NCBI RefSeq assembly: GCF_014490035.1
Contig: NZ_CP061008.1
Location: forward strand, 6,200,001-6,264,000
DNA: 64,000 nucleotides
Direction: 5' to 3'
Origin: Achromobacter xylosoxidans
GTDB lineage: Bacteria > Pseudomonadota > Gammaproteobacteria > Burkholderiales > Burkholderiaceae_B
Position 1 is the stretch's first letter. Each line of letters starts with the position of its first letter. Below the pieces are notes generated by a model, which did no database searches, was not told where the DNA came from, and was given only the letters and a program-made list of their open reading frames with translations. A program made the position numbers and the translations under genes. This document shows positions 27,076 to 37,167 of this stretch, in pieces.

Positions 27076-28041
27076 ATGAGCCCTCCCGACTCCGCTGCTC
27101 CCCTGCAGCCAGGCTGGTATCTGCGCGGCCGGCTGCGCCTGCGCCATCTACAGCTCATGCTGTTGCTGGACGAAGTCCACAACGTGGGCATGGCGGCGCA
27201 ACGCATGGCCACCACCCAGCCCGCCGTGTCGCGCATGATCGCGGAACTGGAGGACATGCTCGGCGCGCGGCTGTTCGACCGCACGCCCAAAGGCACCTTC
27301 CCCACGCCCCACGGCGACTCCCTGATCCGCCATGCGCGCTGGGTGCTGGGCGACCTGGAACGCATGAGCGGCGAATGGTCCGCCGCGCCCGACCTCGACG
27401 TGGAAACCATCCATGTCGGCGTCAACTCGGCGGCAGCGGCTTACCTGGTGCCGCGCGCGCTGCTGCGTTTCGAGCAGCAGACGGCCAACGTCAATGTGCT
27501 GGTGCGCGAGGGTTCACTGGAAGCGTTGATGCCGGACCTGCACACCCGCAAACTGGACTTGCTGGTCGCGCGCATGGGCGCAGCCGCACGCACGCCTGAC
27601 ACCCTGACGCAAGTGCTGTACGAAGAGCCGATGTGCGTGTGCGCGCGCAGCGGACATCCGCTGATGGATATGGCCCAGGTTTCCTGGGCGCAACTGGCGG
27701 CCTATCCGTGGATCATGCCGCCGCGCGGCAGCCCGGCGCGCATCGGCCTGGACATGCTGTTGCAGCGCCATGGCCTGTACCCGCCTTCACGCATCGAATC
27801 AGCGTCGGCGCTGAACAACATGATGTTGATGGCCAACAGCGACCTGCTGTCGCTGCTGCCCCGCTGCGTCGCACGGCACGCCGCCGGCGGCCGCGAAATC
27901 GCCATCCTGGATATAGAACTGCCGCCCGTGTTCGGCCCGCTGGGCATCGTGCGGCACAACAGCCTGGACTTGTCGCCGCGGATGCGGGATCTGATCGAGT
28001 GCCTGCGGGCCGAGGCTGCAGACGCGGCGGCGCCGCGCTGA
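27076..28041 (+). CDS. LysR-family transcriptional regulator
   Basis: 321 aa. The N-terminal winged helix reads LRLRHLQLMLLLDEVHNVGM and AAQRMATTQPAVSRMIAELE, with LGARLFDRTPKGTFPTPHG as its end. The effector domain follows (IHVGVNSAAAAYLVPRALLR, ARSGHPLMD). Divergent from the Bug-sulfatase operon, so it most likely controls that operon in response to the bound solute. The short extension MSPPDSAAPLQPGWYLRGR before the helix-turn-helix leaves the exact start open. Confidence 0.9.
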   Translation: MSPPDSAAPLQPGWYLRGRLRLRHLQLMLLLDEVHNVGMAAQRMATTQPAVSRMIAELEDMLGARLFDRTPKGTFPTPHGDSLIRHARWVLGDLERMSGEWSAAPDLDVETIHVGVNSAAAAYLVPRALLRFEQQTANVNVLVREGSLEALMPDLHTRKLDLLVARMGAAARTPDTLTQVLYEEPMCVCARSGHPLMDMAQVSWAQLAAYPWIMPPRGSPARIGLDMLLQRHGLYPPSRIESASALNNMMLMANSDLLSLLPRCVARHAAGGREIAILDIELPPVFGPLGIVRHNSLDLSPRMRDLIECLRAEAADAAAPR

Positions 28042-28044
28042 GCG

Positions 28045-28075
28045 CATGCGGGACGCGTGGCGCGCGCCCCGCATG
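28045..28075. terminator. Hairpin between convergent lysR and phosphatase genes
   Basis: The 8-bp inverted repeat CATGCGGG / CCCGCATG lies in the 39-bp gap between two convergent stops. There is no strong U-run, so termination is plausible but not certain. Confidence 0.45.
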
Positions 28076-28080
28076 AAAGG

Positions 28081-30216
28081 CTAGCCGACGCGGCGCGCGG
28101 TCAGCCACTGCGCGGGCTTGAGCGCCTTGTCCACGATGCGTATCTCGCCAATGCTGCCGAAGAAGCCGTCGGCGCGCTCGCCGTCCCACGAACCCGCGCC
28201 GATCACCCAGGGCATGTCGGCGGCCAGCGTCGCCAGGCCGGGGGCATTGCTGACGTTGCGCAATACCGGCGCGCCCTCGATGTACAGAATGGTCTCGTGC
28301 GTGTCGGCGTCGTTGACCACCGCGACGTGGAACCATTTGTCCGCAATGATCTCACCCGACCAGTTGGTCTTGCCGCCGCGCTCGCCGGCCACGACCGGCA
28401 CGATTTCCCACTGGATCTCGCGCAGGCTGGACACGGCGAAGATCAGGGGCGGAGATTCCGGATCGCCGCCATTGAATCCCGCCAGGTCGCCGCGCTTGCC
28501 GTCGCGCGTCATCACGTTCATCCAGGCGTGCTTCTGCGCGCTCCAGTCCCGGTCGATCTTCAGGAACGCCTCGACCGTGTAGCCGTTGGGCACCGTGGCG
28601 CTGTTGATCGCCGCAGCCGCTTCAGTGGTGAAGTAGCTCATGCGCGCGGTGTTCTTGTCGGTGTTCAGGAAGCGCACCGAACCGGGCGCGGCGGACAGGT
28701 AGTGATGATCGTCCGACCACAGCAGGTCGCCTTCCTGCGCGCCCGCCACGCCCTCGATGTTGAGCGCGGCGCGGCGGATCGGATTCAGCCCGGTCAGATC
28801 CGCGACGGTTTCACCCACCTTGACGGGCAGGCCGGCCTTGCCGCCAAAGAAGCGCCAATGCGCCAGCGTCCCCGCCACCAGCGGATAGTCATTGCTGTCG
28901 GCGGCCGGCTTCTGTTCGACGGTCGCGGGATCCGTGTAGTTGGCCAGGATCAGCGCCGTGGCCTGCTCCACCAGCGAGGTGTGCGAGGGAGCCGCGGCCT
29001 TGAACGTCTTGTTGAAGCCGGAGAAGCGGCTGGCGAAGTCCATCTTGATGGTGAACTGCTCGTTGGGCGTGGTCAGCACCGCCTGGTCGAACGCGTTGAG
29101 CGTGTCCTTGGGCTTTTGCGGCACCCAGGGCGAGAACGACAGCACCCGGATCTCGTTGTTGCCCAAATCGAATTCGTACAGCCGCATCAGGCCGTTGCCG
29201 CCCTGATAGGCCATCTGGTAATCCACCACCATTTCCTCCACCGCGTGGCCGTAGGCATTGGTCTTGGTCAGGCGGGTGGCGCCGTGGTAGTGGCCGTTGA
29301 GCGTCATGAAGATCTGATCGTTGTCGCGGATCAGCTTGTCCCACAGCATCTTGCCGTAAGGAACTTCCAGCGGGCTGACGCCATCCTTGTCGATGTTCAG
29401 CAGCTGGTGGTTGATCAGGATGGCGGGCAGCGTGGGATTGGCGCGCAGCACCTGGTTGGCCCAGGCCAGGGCGTCGTTCGACGCGCGCCAGGATAGCGAC
29501 AGCACCAGGAACTTCTGCCCTTCGGCCTCGAATACGTGGTACTCGTGAAAGCCGCTGGCGTCGCGGCCGCCGAAGGTGGCCTGCTGCTTGGCGCGCGTGA
29601 CGCTGAAGTGCTGCAGGTAGGGTTCCTTGGCCAGGTCGCGCTGCGCGTCGGTGTTGGCCGACTGGCTGCTCTCGTCCACATAGTCGCGGTCCACGATCAC
29701 GTCGTGGTTGCCCGCCAGGATCGAATACGGCACCTTGGCGTCTTCCAGCACCTTCATCGCGGCGCTGGCCACCTTCCACTGGTCGGGTTTGCCCTGCTGG
29801 TCGACCACGTCGCCCAGATGGACCAGGAACGGAATATTGAGCGCCTTGGCATGCTCGGCCACCCAGCGCGTCTGCGCCTGGTAGGGCTCGCTGCCGTACT
29901 TGCGCATGAACTGCTGGTTCTCGGCGTCGGTGGCGTAACGCGAATAGAACTGCGTGTCCGGCAGCACCGCGAGCGCGAAACTCGACACCAGGGCCGGTTG
30001 GGGCTTGCCGGTACCGCCGTCGCCATCATCGTCATCATCATCGCCGCCGCCGTTGCAGCCGCTGAGCAGGAAACTGCCGCCCATGGGCAACAACGTCACG
30101 CCCAAGCCCGCGCGCAGCAGGCTGCGCCGCCGGTTGTCGGGCGCCTGCGGCAAGGCATCCGCCACCTGCTCCACGATCTGCGTATTACCCTGGCCGTGCT
30201 TGCTGTCCTTCGTCAT
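28081..30216 (-). CDS. Tat-exported metallophosphatase lipoprotein with LamG-like domain
   Basis: 711 aa. The N-terminus has a twin-arginine-like stretch (NRRRSLLRAGLGVTLLP) leading to a lipobox (FLLSGC), then an Asp/Gly linker with six Asp in a row. The calcineurin-like phosphoesterase domain shows LAVLPDTQFYS, VHLGDVVDQQG, ILAGNHD, INHQLL and LNGHYHG, i.e. the metal ligands. The C-terminal 250 residues look like a concanavalin/LamG domain (GYTVEAFLKIDRDWS, KWFHVAVVNDADTHETILYI). It is a likely surface or periplasmic phosphoesterase; the substrate is unknown. Confidence 0.85.
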   Translation of the reverse strand: MTKDSKHGQGNTQIVEQVADALPQAPDNRRRSLLRAGLGVTLLPMGGSFLLSGCNGGGDDDDDDGDGGTGKPQPALVSSFALAVLPDTQFYSRYATDAENQQFMRKYGSEPYQAQTRWVAEHAKALNIPFLVHLGDVVDQQGKPDQWKVASAAMKVLEDAKVPYSILAGNHDVIVDRDYVDESSQSANTDAQRDLAKEPYLQHFSVTRAKQQATFGGRDASGFHEYHVFEAEGQKFLVLSLSWRASNDALAWANQVLRANPTLPAILINHQLLNIDKDGVSPLEVPYGKMLWDKLIRDNDQIFMTLNGHYHGATRLTKTNAYGHAVEEMVVDYQMAYQGGNGLMRLYEFDLGNNEIRVLSFSPWVPQKPKDTLNAFDQAVLTTPNEQFTIKMDFASRFSGFNKTFKAAAPSHTSLVEQATALILANYTDPATVEQKPAADSNDYPLVAGTLAHWRFFGGKAGLPVKVGETVADLTGLNPIRRAALNIEGVAGAQEGDLLWSDDHHYLSAAPGSVRFLNTDKNTARMSYFTTEAAAAINSATVPNGYTVEAFLKIDRDWSAQKHAWMNVMTRDGKRGDLAGFNGGDPESPPLIFAVSSLREIQWEIVPVVAGERGGKTNWSGEIIADKWFHVAVVNDADTHETILYIEGAPVLRNVSNAPGLATLAADMPWVIGAGSWDGERADGFFGSIGEIRIVDKALKPAQWLTARRVG

Positions 30217-30298
30217 CTCTGCTGCCTGTTCGAAAAAGGCGGGAGTCTAGAGACGCGGAATGACGGCGGGATGACTGAGTCCGACACGCAAATGCAAA

Positions 30299-30330
30299 AA
30301 AGCCGGCAACGCTTGCGCGATACCGGCTTT
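30299..30330 (-). terminator. Rho-independent terminator of the tRNA-Pro transcript
   Basis: AAAGCCGG / CCGGCTTT pair across a 16-nt loop. On the minus strand the stem is followed by a T-run, so it terminates leftward transcription that would come through the tRNA-Pro gene. It belongs to the host side of the element boundary. Confidence 0.75.
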
Positions 30331-30355
30331 CAGCCAAAGGGGTCGGGAAACACCT

Positions 30356-30547
<192 letters not shown>

Positions 30548-30574
<27 letters not shown>

Positions 30575-30609
30575 GTCAATATGTTATCATCATTTGCCAG
30601 ATATTTGCG
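30548..30609. promoter_or_regulatory. Inverted repeat upstream of the integrase gene
   Basis: CGCAAATAT at 30548-30556 is repeated inverted as ATATTTGCG at 30601-30609, flanking an AT-rich centre. It lies between the tRNA fragment and the integrase start. It could be an integrase or excisionase arm site, or a promoter operator. Confidence 0.4.
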
Positions 30610-30671
30610 AATGTCGGTCGTACGTGACCCCCTCCCTTAACGCTTCCTGGGCGTAACGGCCGGCCACTGAC

Positions 30672-31676
30672 ATGGACCATACTCTCGCAACAGCTCCATA
30701 CCCCTCCGCCCTCCCAGCGTCCGCCCGTCCGCCGATCGATGGCGTGAGTGAAACTGGACACACCGATGACGACAGTGGCGTCGACGAGAATCCGACATAC
30801 GAGACCGTGATGCAGGCCTACCAGGCCTCGGGCAAGGACACGGAGAGATTCAGGTATAGCCGGCTGCAGCTTGACCGCTTCTTCAAGGGCCGCGCACTTC
30901 GCAGTCTGCGCCGTGCGACCGTCCAACGCTACATCACGCTCCGCCAAGCCGCTGGGGTAAGCCCGGCGACCATCAACCGCGAGCTGGATGACCTCAGCGC
31001 CGCGATCAACTGGTACAACTTCCTACACGAGCTCAACCTGCCCAACGCTCTGGTGGGCATGTCTCTGCCAGTTCCAGAAGGTAGGACACGCTGGATAACG
31101 AGGGGTGAAGCCCAGCGAATGATCTCGGTAGCCGAGGCCATGGCAGTGCGACCACACCTTCCGTCGTTTATCCAGTTGGCATTGCACACCGGGTGCCGCC
31201 GAAACGAATTGCTTAAACTCCGCCTGCAACGCGTTAGGACCGAGGAAGGTCTCATAACGCTTGAAAGCGAGGATACCAAGACCAAAAAGCATCGGATCAT
31301 CCCGTTGAACGCGCCGGCGCTTGAGGCTCTCAATAAAATGGCCGCGTGGCGCGCGGAGCACTGCCCCACGTCGCCTTGGGTCTTCCCCTCTCCGCGGGAC
31401 CACACGAAGCCCCTGAGCACCATTCAGAAGGGCTTCCGATCCCTCTGCACCAAAGCCAACATCGACGACTTCAGGATCCACGACCTTCGGCACACTTGCG
31501 CCTCTTGGTTGGTTATGGCTGGCGTGCCGCTGCTGGTCGTTCGAGACCTCCTTGGCCACTCCTCGATCGAGATGACCGAGCGATATGCACACCTGGCACC
31601 GAACCAGGTCTACGATGCCATGCGTCGACTTGAAGAGGCCTGGCATCGGAGCAGCGGGCCCATCGTCAATGCGTAA
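30672..31676 (+). CDS. int: Tyrosine recombinase (integrase) of the element
   Basis: 334 aa. The N-terminal SAM-like core-binding domain (ENPTYETVMQAYQASGKDTE) is followed by the catalytic domain. Catalytic residues are visible: Arg176 in HTGCRRNELL, His270 and Arg273 in IHDLRHTCAS, His in LLGHSSIEM and nucleophile Tyr305 in TERYAHL. It should integrate and excise the element at the tRNA-Pro gene 245 bp to the left. A start downstream at MQAYQASG is possible because no clear ribosome-binding site precedes 30672. Confidence 0.93.
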   Translation: MDHTLATAPYPSALPASARPPIDGVSETGHTDDDSGVDENPTYETVMQAYQASGKDTERFRYSRLQLDRFFKGRALRSLRRATVQRYITLRQAAGVSPATINRELDDLSAAINWYNFLHELNLPNALVGMSLPVPEGRTRWITRGEAQRMISVAEAMAVRPHLPSFIQLALHTGCRRNELLKLRLQRVRTEEGLITLESEDTKTKKHRIIPLNAPALEALNKMAAWRAEHCPTSPWVFPSPRDHTKPLSTIQKGFRSLCTKANIDDFRIHDLRHTCASWLVMAGVPLLVVRDLLGHSSIEMTERYAHLAPNQVYDAMRRLEEAWHRSSGPIVNA

Positions 31677-32220
31677 CGCCGCCGCGAAGCTCTTCATTCT
31701 CGGGACTTGGCGCCAGCCCCACATGAATCGAAAACGGCAACGGACGGCCAGTGGCTGCAAGCGTGAGCAGTAGGTCAATCTGCTGCGCATCCTGGTCGTC
31801 CAGCACTTCCATCAGTTGCACGCAGCGCTGCACAATGTGCATTCGGCGCTGGAGCTTGCGATGCATCGCGTTCGCGACTTGGATGGTCCGCCGTGCTTCA
31901 TCGGCATCGGCCGATAGAATCCTATCCAACTGCTCCCATTCGTGCTTGCGTAGAGGAATACGATCGGGCCGCTTTCGAACAGCGCCGATAGTTTTGCTTT
32001 GATCGAATGCTTCCTCAGGCGTCAGCGAGCTGCCCACAGCAAGCAGGCCCATCGCGATCGCGAATAGCCCCGATCGGTGCTGATTCCCCAACGCCATGGT
32101 CCGGCCGGGCCGACCGCTCTCTCTCTTCTCGCGAATGCGAAGGTCCACGAAACGCCCACCTGGCTGGCCCTCCAAGCACAAAAACACCTGACCCACGGCA
32201 ACGCGCATAATCTCTTTCAT
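31666..32220 (-). CDS. Hypothetical protein of the conjugation block
   Basis: 184 aa, family not recognised. The central part (DRIPLRKHEWEQLDRILSAD to QRRMHIVQRCVQLMEVLDDQ) is rich in charged residues and predicted helical, with a possible coiled coil; there is no signal peptide or long membrane segment. It overlaps the integrase 3' end by 11 bp in convergent orientation and is 39 bp downstream of the DUF4400 gene, so it is probably the last gene of the relaxase-TraD operon. Confidence 0.6.
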   Translation of the reverse strand: MKEIMRVAVGQVFLCLEGQPGGRFVDLRIREKRESGRPGRTMALGNQHRSGLFAIAMGLLAVGSSLTPEEAFDQSKTIGAVRKRPDRIPLRKHEWEQLDRILSADADEARRTIQVANAMHRKLQRRMHIVQRCVQLMEVLDDQDAQQIDLLLTLAATGRPLPFSIHVGLAPSPENEELRGGVTH

Positions 32221-32259
32221 TCGTTCATCCTGACCGCCACGAGGCGTGCATTTTTTGTC

Positions 32260-32958
32260 TTACAAATATTTCTTGAAGTACTTGGCCATGACCCACACGA
32301 GACCCGCTCCTCCGACAGCTACGGGAAAGAAGAACATGGCCAGAGACATTGGCGCGGGCACGATTAGCCATACGACAGCCACCATTGGAACGATGCCGCG
32401 ATTGAGCAGACGCTTGGCGCGCGTATGACGCGTTGCTGATTCATGGCCACCGCATTCGCGCCGGACGTAGCGTGCAACAAGGCCATCAATTAGCGCGACA
32501 GCAAGAAGCAGAGCGAGGGCTGGCAACGCACTAAAGAGCAGCATGAGTCGCACGCCCAACAACTCCACGGCATGCATAGTCACCAATATGAGTTCTCGCC
32601 CCTCCCCACGCGTAGATCTTTGCAGAGCCCCTCCCAACAGGCTTGGAGCCGCAGGGTTCGCCTCACTGGACAAGGCGGTGGCCACACCCGGCCAACCGAA
32701 CACAAGCGCACGCGAGACCCCGGCCACGTCGTTCGCAACCTGCTTATTTGGTGCTTGATCAAGGTAGTACTCGACCAGATCGCCCATGTACCTTGACGGC
32801 GCCTGCTCGCTCTGCAGACCTACCGCAACCGCAAGGGATGCCACGACTGAGAGGAACATGACGATGACAAGCCACACCGCAAGGTGAAGGGCAGCATGAA
32901 TCGGCCAAAAGAATGCACGTACGGCATCCTCTCCCGCGGGTCTTTCTTTAGAAGCCAC
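32260..32958 (-). CDS. DUF4400-type ICE membrane protein
   Basis: 232 aa with about four membrane helices (HLAVWLVIVMFLSVVASLAV, LGVRLMLLFSALPALALLLA, IVPMVAVVWLIVPAPMSLAM, FFFPVAVGGAGLVWVMAKYF). The pattern and its place directly after the TraD gene match the DUF4400 / TIGR03747-type proteins found next to coupling proteins in ICEs. Its start overlaps the traD stop by 11 bp. The biochemical role is unknown; it may assist the coupling protein. Confidence 0.75.
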   Translation of the reverse strand: MASKERPAGEDAVRAFFWPIHAALHLAVWLVIVMFLSVVASLAVAVGLQSEQAPSRYMGDLVEYYLDQAPNKQVANDVAGVSRALVFGWPGVATALSSEANPAAPSLLGGALQRSTRGEGRELILVTMHAVELLGVRLMLLFSALPALALLLAVALIDGLVARYVRRECGGHESATRHTRAKRLLNRGIVPMVAVVWLIVPAPMSLAMFFFPVAVGGAGLVWVMAKYFKKYL

Positions 32959-35059
32959 TTCCTGTCCCCTCCACGGTCACACTCGATACGGCGGCGCCTT
33001 CAGGACCGTGCGAGGATCTGCCCTCAAAATCCTGTATGCCTGCGACTCGGCCAGCGTCTGCGGCGTCCGTATACGCCTGGTAGGTCGACCGCATGCTCTT
33101 CACTACGTCCACCAAACCGGCCGGCATGAGCGGATCTGCATCTTTGCTCGCCAATGGCAAGCGCAGCTTCACCAACTGCCCCCCTTCGATAAGGGCAAAG
33201 GCTTGGCCTTTCGGCAACTGCACCAGGTCCGACGGATCGACCAACGCGACCTCCCGCGGCGAGTACTTGTCCTGCGTTCGCGAAGTGAAATCGGTTACGC
33301 CATCATCTGTTCCGTCGCCGGTCGCCGAGTCCAACTGACGCGTGTAAACCTGCACCTTAGGCAATTGATCTGTGAGAATTTCGGCCGTGGCCAGATTTTT
33401 CACCCGCATCATCACCAGAGTGTTGAAGTTTCCAAAAATTTGGTCAGCCTTGGCTTTTGAGCCTATCCTGGATTCGACGTCCGACCCCGTCTGCGTGTAT
33501 GCCGTCACCTGGTAGCCGGCGCCGCCAGCCTTGTTCACCATGGGGATAAACTCGTCGCCGACAAGCTCATTGAACTCGTCCGCGTGGATGCACACGTTTC
33601 GCTTCTTTCCTGGTGCAGTCTGTCCGTAACCTGATCCAAACTTGTAGAGGCGCCCAGCCGTCGACGTAAGATCAGCGAACATCGAGTTCCCGACAGCGCC
33701 AGCGACCTCGAAGTCACTCAGCGCGTCCAAGCCGACATATACGATGCCCCCCGTGTCGATCACCTTTTGCCAATCGAACACCGTGCGCGGATCCGTAGGA
33801 TCCGAATAGTCTGGAGATAGCAGCTTCGACACTGGGCCAGTCGTCAGCTTTTCCAGCAGCGGATACAGCGAAGACACGAGTTTCTCGAAGTACGACCGAT
33901 CATTCGTCAAGACGCTTGCTAGGCCGTCCGCAATTTGATCGTGCCAGCCCTTGTCTCGAATTAGCTTGAGGATCTGCAACGGATACATCGCCCGACCAGT
34001 CTTCTGCGCCTGCGCCTGGAGCTGCTTGTCGGGCTCCGACATCTCATCACGCCAGCCGATATGTTCACGGTCAAGCCAGTACTCGAAGTACTTTAGGCAG
34101 AGGTCATCGATGTTGACTGCATTCTGGTAGATCACTTCATAGCTAGGCTTCATTCCAAGGGCCACCATGGCACGCGCCATGACGTTGATGTAGCGCCACA
34201 CGAACTCCCTGAATGCTGCCGCCTGCCCTTCTGAGGGCAACTGTCCGGCAAGCCGGGTTGCCACTTCGGTAATACGGGAGAAGGTCGCAATGGGTGAGTA
34301 CCTCGACGACGCGTCCGGATACCCCAGGTGGAAGAAGCGGAAGTCCTTCTCTCGCCCGGCACGACATGCCTCCGCGTACATTCGAAGGAGCAGTTCGACG
34401 TCACCCTTTGGATCAAAGACGACGACGACGTCGCCGCGTCGGATGTCCTGCGTCACCAGGAGCTCGCATAACCTGGTCTTTCCCACGCGCGTTGTTCCCA
34501 GCACCAGCGTATGCCCAACTCGCTCGCCAAGGTTTGACCACATATCCCGTTCATCTGGCTCAACGCCATGAATGGCTGGGTCTCCCCCGACGGGAGGTAG
34601 TGGTTTAGCCGGGTTCCACCAAACGTCTCGTCTGAGCTGATTTGCGAGCCATCCGGGGTGCTCGCGCTCCATCCGGCGGGCCCATTGATACAGCTCATTT
34701 CTCGCAGTCAGATGTTTGTACTGAGGCAGGCGCGCGATGTATAGGCGCTGCGTATGCTCTTGCGTCCAATAGAAGCCCTTCCCCAGGAACAGCTCTGTAG
34801 ACGAGCATGGGATCTCGTCCGCCGCGAGCGAGTATGTCGGCAGACGACGCAGGTTGCGCTGGAAGCGAACAAGACGCCTTGCCTGTCGAGCCCTAATAGC
34901 CGCGAGCGATAGGAGCCCCGCGCTCAACATCCCTCCTGTTGCAGGAGTGACCAGGAATAGGCCTTGGAAAGTCCAGAGAGCGCCGACAGACGCAAGCGCG
35001 GCGATTGAGGAGACAGCTTCATATGGTCGCCGGAACAGATTTTCGTATGGGTGTGCCAT
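32948..35059 (-). CDS. traD: TraD-type conjugative coupling ATPase
   Basis: 703 aa from ATG 35059, 2 bp after the relaxase stop. Two N-terminal membrane helices (VSSIAALASVGALWTFQGLF, GMLSAGLLSLAAIRARQ) precede an FtsK/VirD4-like motor: Walker A GTTRVGKTRLC with Lys194, Walker B-like GDVVVVFDPKGD, and later NVCIHADEFNELVGDEFIPM. SXT/TOL-type TraD proteins have this layout. It connects the relaxase-DNA complex with the secretion channel. The longer frame to 35266 runs into the relaxase gene and is rejected. Confidence 0.92.
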   Translation of the reverse strand: MAHPYENLFRRPYEAVSSIAALASVGALWTFQGLFLVTPATGGMLSAGLLSLAAIRARQARRLVRFQRNLRRLPTYSLAADEIPCSSTELFLGKGFYWTQEHTQRLYIARLPQYKHLTARNELYQWARRMEREHPGWLANQLRRDVWWNPAKPLPPVGGDPAIHGVEPDERDMWSNLGERVGHTLVLGTTRVGKTRLCELLVTQDIRRGDVVVVFDPKGDVELLLRMYAEACRAGREKDFRFFHLGYPDASSRYSPIATFSRITEVATRLAGQLPSEGQAAAFREFVWRYINVMARAMVALGMKPSYEVIYQNAVNIDDLCLKYFEYWLDREHIGWRDEMSEPDKQLQAQAQKTGRAMYPLQILKLIRDKGWHDQIADGLASVLTNDRSYFEKLVSSLYPLLEKLTTGPVSKLLSPDYSDPTDPRTVFDWQKVIDTGGIVYVGLDALSDFEVAGAVGNSMFADLTSTAGRLYKFGSGYGQTAPGKKRNVCIHADEFNELVGDEFIPMVNKAGGAGYQVTAYTQTGSDVESRIGSKAKADQIFGNFNTLVMMRVKNLATAEILTDQLPKVQVYTRQLDSATGDGTDDGVTDFTSRTQDKYSPREVALVDPSDLVQLPKGQAFALIEGGQLVKLRLPLASKDADPLMPAGLVDVVKSMRSTYQAYTDAADAGRVAGIQDFEGRSSHGPEGAAVSSVTVEGTGSGF

Positions 35060-35061
35060 TC

Positions 35062-37167
35062 TCAGGAGCTCGCGCCGGCAGGAGCCGGCTTCAACAATTG
35101 ATTGGGCGATGGGACAGGTTGAAAGAACCGTTCGGGCCCTGGTACCAAGATGCCGGTTAACTGCTTTCCCCCGGGTCCGCTTACGTTGTAGCGATGCAGA
35201 AACGAGCCGGTGGCGCTCTTCTGCGCGTACTCGGATTTCTGAAATTGCTGTTGCAGGACACGCCACGGTTCCTTGGCAGTTCCGCCATCCGAACGCGCTG
35301 GCAAGTCAATCCTGGCCTCGAAATTTTCCGCGTAGTCCTTGAAGATCTTTGGGGAGACCAGCAACATGCCTTCCTCGCAGAAATGCACTGCTGCATTCGC
35401 CTCGTTGTAAGGCAGAGACCCCGTGCTTACCCCTGCCTGAATCCAAGCCATGAATCGCTCAACGTTTGCTTTACGGGCGGGCATAGCCGGCAGTGCCGCA
35501 GGAGCTGGCGCAGCCCTAACGCGCGGAGCCACTGGCGCACTCATCAGTTCGGGTGCTTCAATGTCAACGGGTTGCACCAGGTCTGGAAGAGCACTGTCGA
35601 TCTCGTCCAGGTAGCCATCGTCCACCTCAAGTGGGACGTCAGCAGCCGAAAGCTGAACATCCTGCACCAACTCAACCGCGATTGGTTCACTCGCGGAAAC
35701 TGCGAGATGCTCCTCTTGACAGGGGTCTGCACCAGGCGCCATCGAAGTTGCCAGCACTTCGTCACTCCGGGAGCCCTCCTCCGATTGTTGCGCGGCCGGT
35801 GGGATCTGTCCGTCCGGCGCTGCATCTGGCTCACGCATAGGGGCGCTCTCCGCGGTCGCCTTCGGCCCTGTACTGCTTACGTTCGCCTTTGCATCAACCA
35901 CGATAATTGCACCAGCCGGCAAGGCTGCTGGATACAAAGCCGCATCTTCGAACAACAACGACAGGGGGAATTTAAGAACTGTGAGGCGTTGGTTCCAAGT
36001 ACCGATGGCGATCTGTACGGTCCAAATAGCTGCACCAGCCTCGTTGGACATCGTTGCGCCATATTCCTGCCACGTATCGAACAGCCGCGAGTTGTCGTCT
36101 GGAATGCCGGCCGCACCTGGCCGTCGCTGCTCGGTTTGCGCCAGGTGATCTCGGACGAGCTTCGCAATGGATCCGGAAACGCACCAGAGCGATTCGCCAT
36201 CACAGAAGCCCACTGCGCCAGCCCGATTCATGGAGACCGCACCTTCGGCCAGTACACGCCGAAGTCCCGCCATAAGGCGCTCGATCAACGGAACCGATCG
36301 AGCAGACGCAAAACGCGTTCGTGGGCCATTCGCTAGATTGGTCGCCACGGACTGCTTGTCCGCTCTGCCCACGAGCTCCGCTATCACCCCTTTACGCTGC
36401 TCCCCTCCGAGGTACTCGAAGAGCTCATCCATGAGCGGAGGGTGCTCCCCGATCCACGCTAACGCCTGGCCGGGGACCAGTGTCCGCAACAGAGGCAGGC
36501 CGAGCCGCTCGTGTTTGCGATAGTCTTTCTGCGATGGAAAGTCCACCGTGTACCATTCGCCTCCCTGCTCTCGCATCGTTCCCCCCAGCGGCACCCAAGG
36601 CTTGGAGTGTCCTGATGCGTCTTGAAGCTGGACCAACACGTCGGTTATCGGCTTTCCAATATCGTGCAGCAGGCTCGCGACGAGCACGGCATATGTGTAT
36701 CGAGCCGCGAGGCGCGTCTGCTCCTCGGGCGCCACGCCCATGGGCAGTTTGTATGCATCGCGGAAATGCAGTGCATGCGCTGCGACCTCAAGTAAATGCA
36801 CCAGCAGACCGCCAGGTTGCGCGTGGTGATGCGATTCGGACGCGGGGAGCAATTGGACAAACTCCGCAAAGGCTTCCAACAAGGGGCGCACGTCCTCGTC
36901 GAAGTTCTCCGGCGTGAATCCAATTCGCTGGCGGATCTGCTCCAGTAGAGGCGCCGTACCGGTTACGTCAAACAGTCGATGCGCGGGAAGCACCTCCAAG
37001 TGCCGCGCGCTGGGAGCTGCCCGCGGCGTTGGCTTGCGGTCAGGAGGCCCGACGTCTGCGGCTGACGGCCGAGGATTTTTCAGCCACCATAGTGCGCAGG
37101 CTGCCGCCCCAGCGCAGGCGAGCAACACAATGTCAGACTGGAAGATCAACACGGTCTGCGTTCTCAA
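35062..37167 (-). CDS. traI: MobH/TraI-type relaxase with HD-like domain
   Basis: 701 aa. An N-terminal membrane segment (SDIVLLACAGAAACALWWLK) precedes the TraI_2 domain with HHHAQPGGLLVHLLEVAAHA and the HD-like LLASLLHDIGKP-type motif, diagnostic for the MobH family. The C-terminal 150 residues (RKANVERFMAWIQAGVSTGS to LTGILVPGPERF) match the DUF1528 region of these relaxases. It should nick oriT and pilot the strand. A middle region of about 200 residues is acidic and low-complexity. Confidence 0.9.
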   Translation of the reverse strand: MRTQTVLIFQSDIVLLACAGAAACALWWLKNPRPSAADVGPPDRKPTPRAAPSARHLEVLPAHRLFDVTGTAPLLEQIRQRIGFTPENFDEDVRPLLEAFAEFVQLLPASESHHHAQPGGLLVHLLEVAAHALHFRDAYKLPMGVAPEEQTRLAARYTYAVLVASLLHDIGKPITDVLVQLQDASGHSKPWVPLGGTMREQGGEWYTVDFPSQKDYRKHERLGLPLLRTLVPGQALAWIGEHPPLMDELFEYLGGEQRKGVIAELVGRADKQSVATNLANGPRTRFASARSVPLIERLMAGLRRVLAEGAVSMNRAGAVGFCDGESLWCVSGSIAKLVRDHLAQTEQRRPGAAGIPDDNSRLFDTWQEYGATMSNEAGAAIWTVQIAIGTWNQRLTVLKFPLSLLFEDAALYPAALPAGAIIVVDAKANVSSTGPKATAESAPMREPDAAPDGQIPPAAQQSEEGSRSDEVLATSMAPGADPCQEEHLAVSASEPIAVELVQDVQLSAADVPLEVDDGYLDEIDSALPDLVQPVDIEAPELMSAPVAPRVRAAPAPAALPAMPARKANVERFMAWIQAGVSTGSLPYNEANAAVHFCEEGMLLVSPKIFKDYAENFEARIDLPARSDGGTAKEPWRVLQQQFQKSEYAQKSATGSFLHRYNVSGPGGKQLTGILVPGPERFFQPVPSPNQLLKPAPAGASS

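Noticed and set aside
30025..30055. TCA/TCG trinucleotide run in the phosphatase gene as a contingency repeat
   Set aside because: It only encodes an Asp/Gly linker in frame units of three; length change would not switch the gene.
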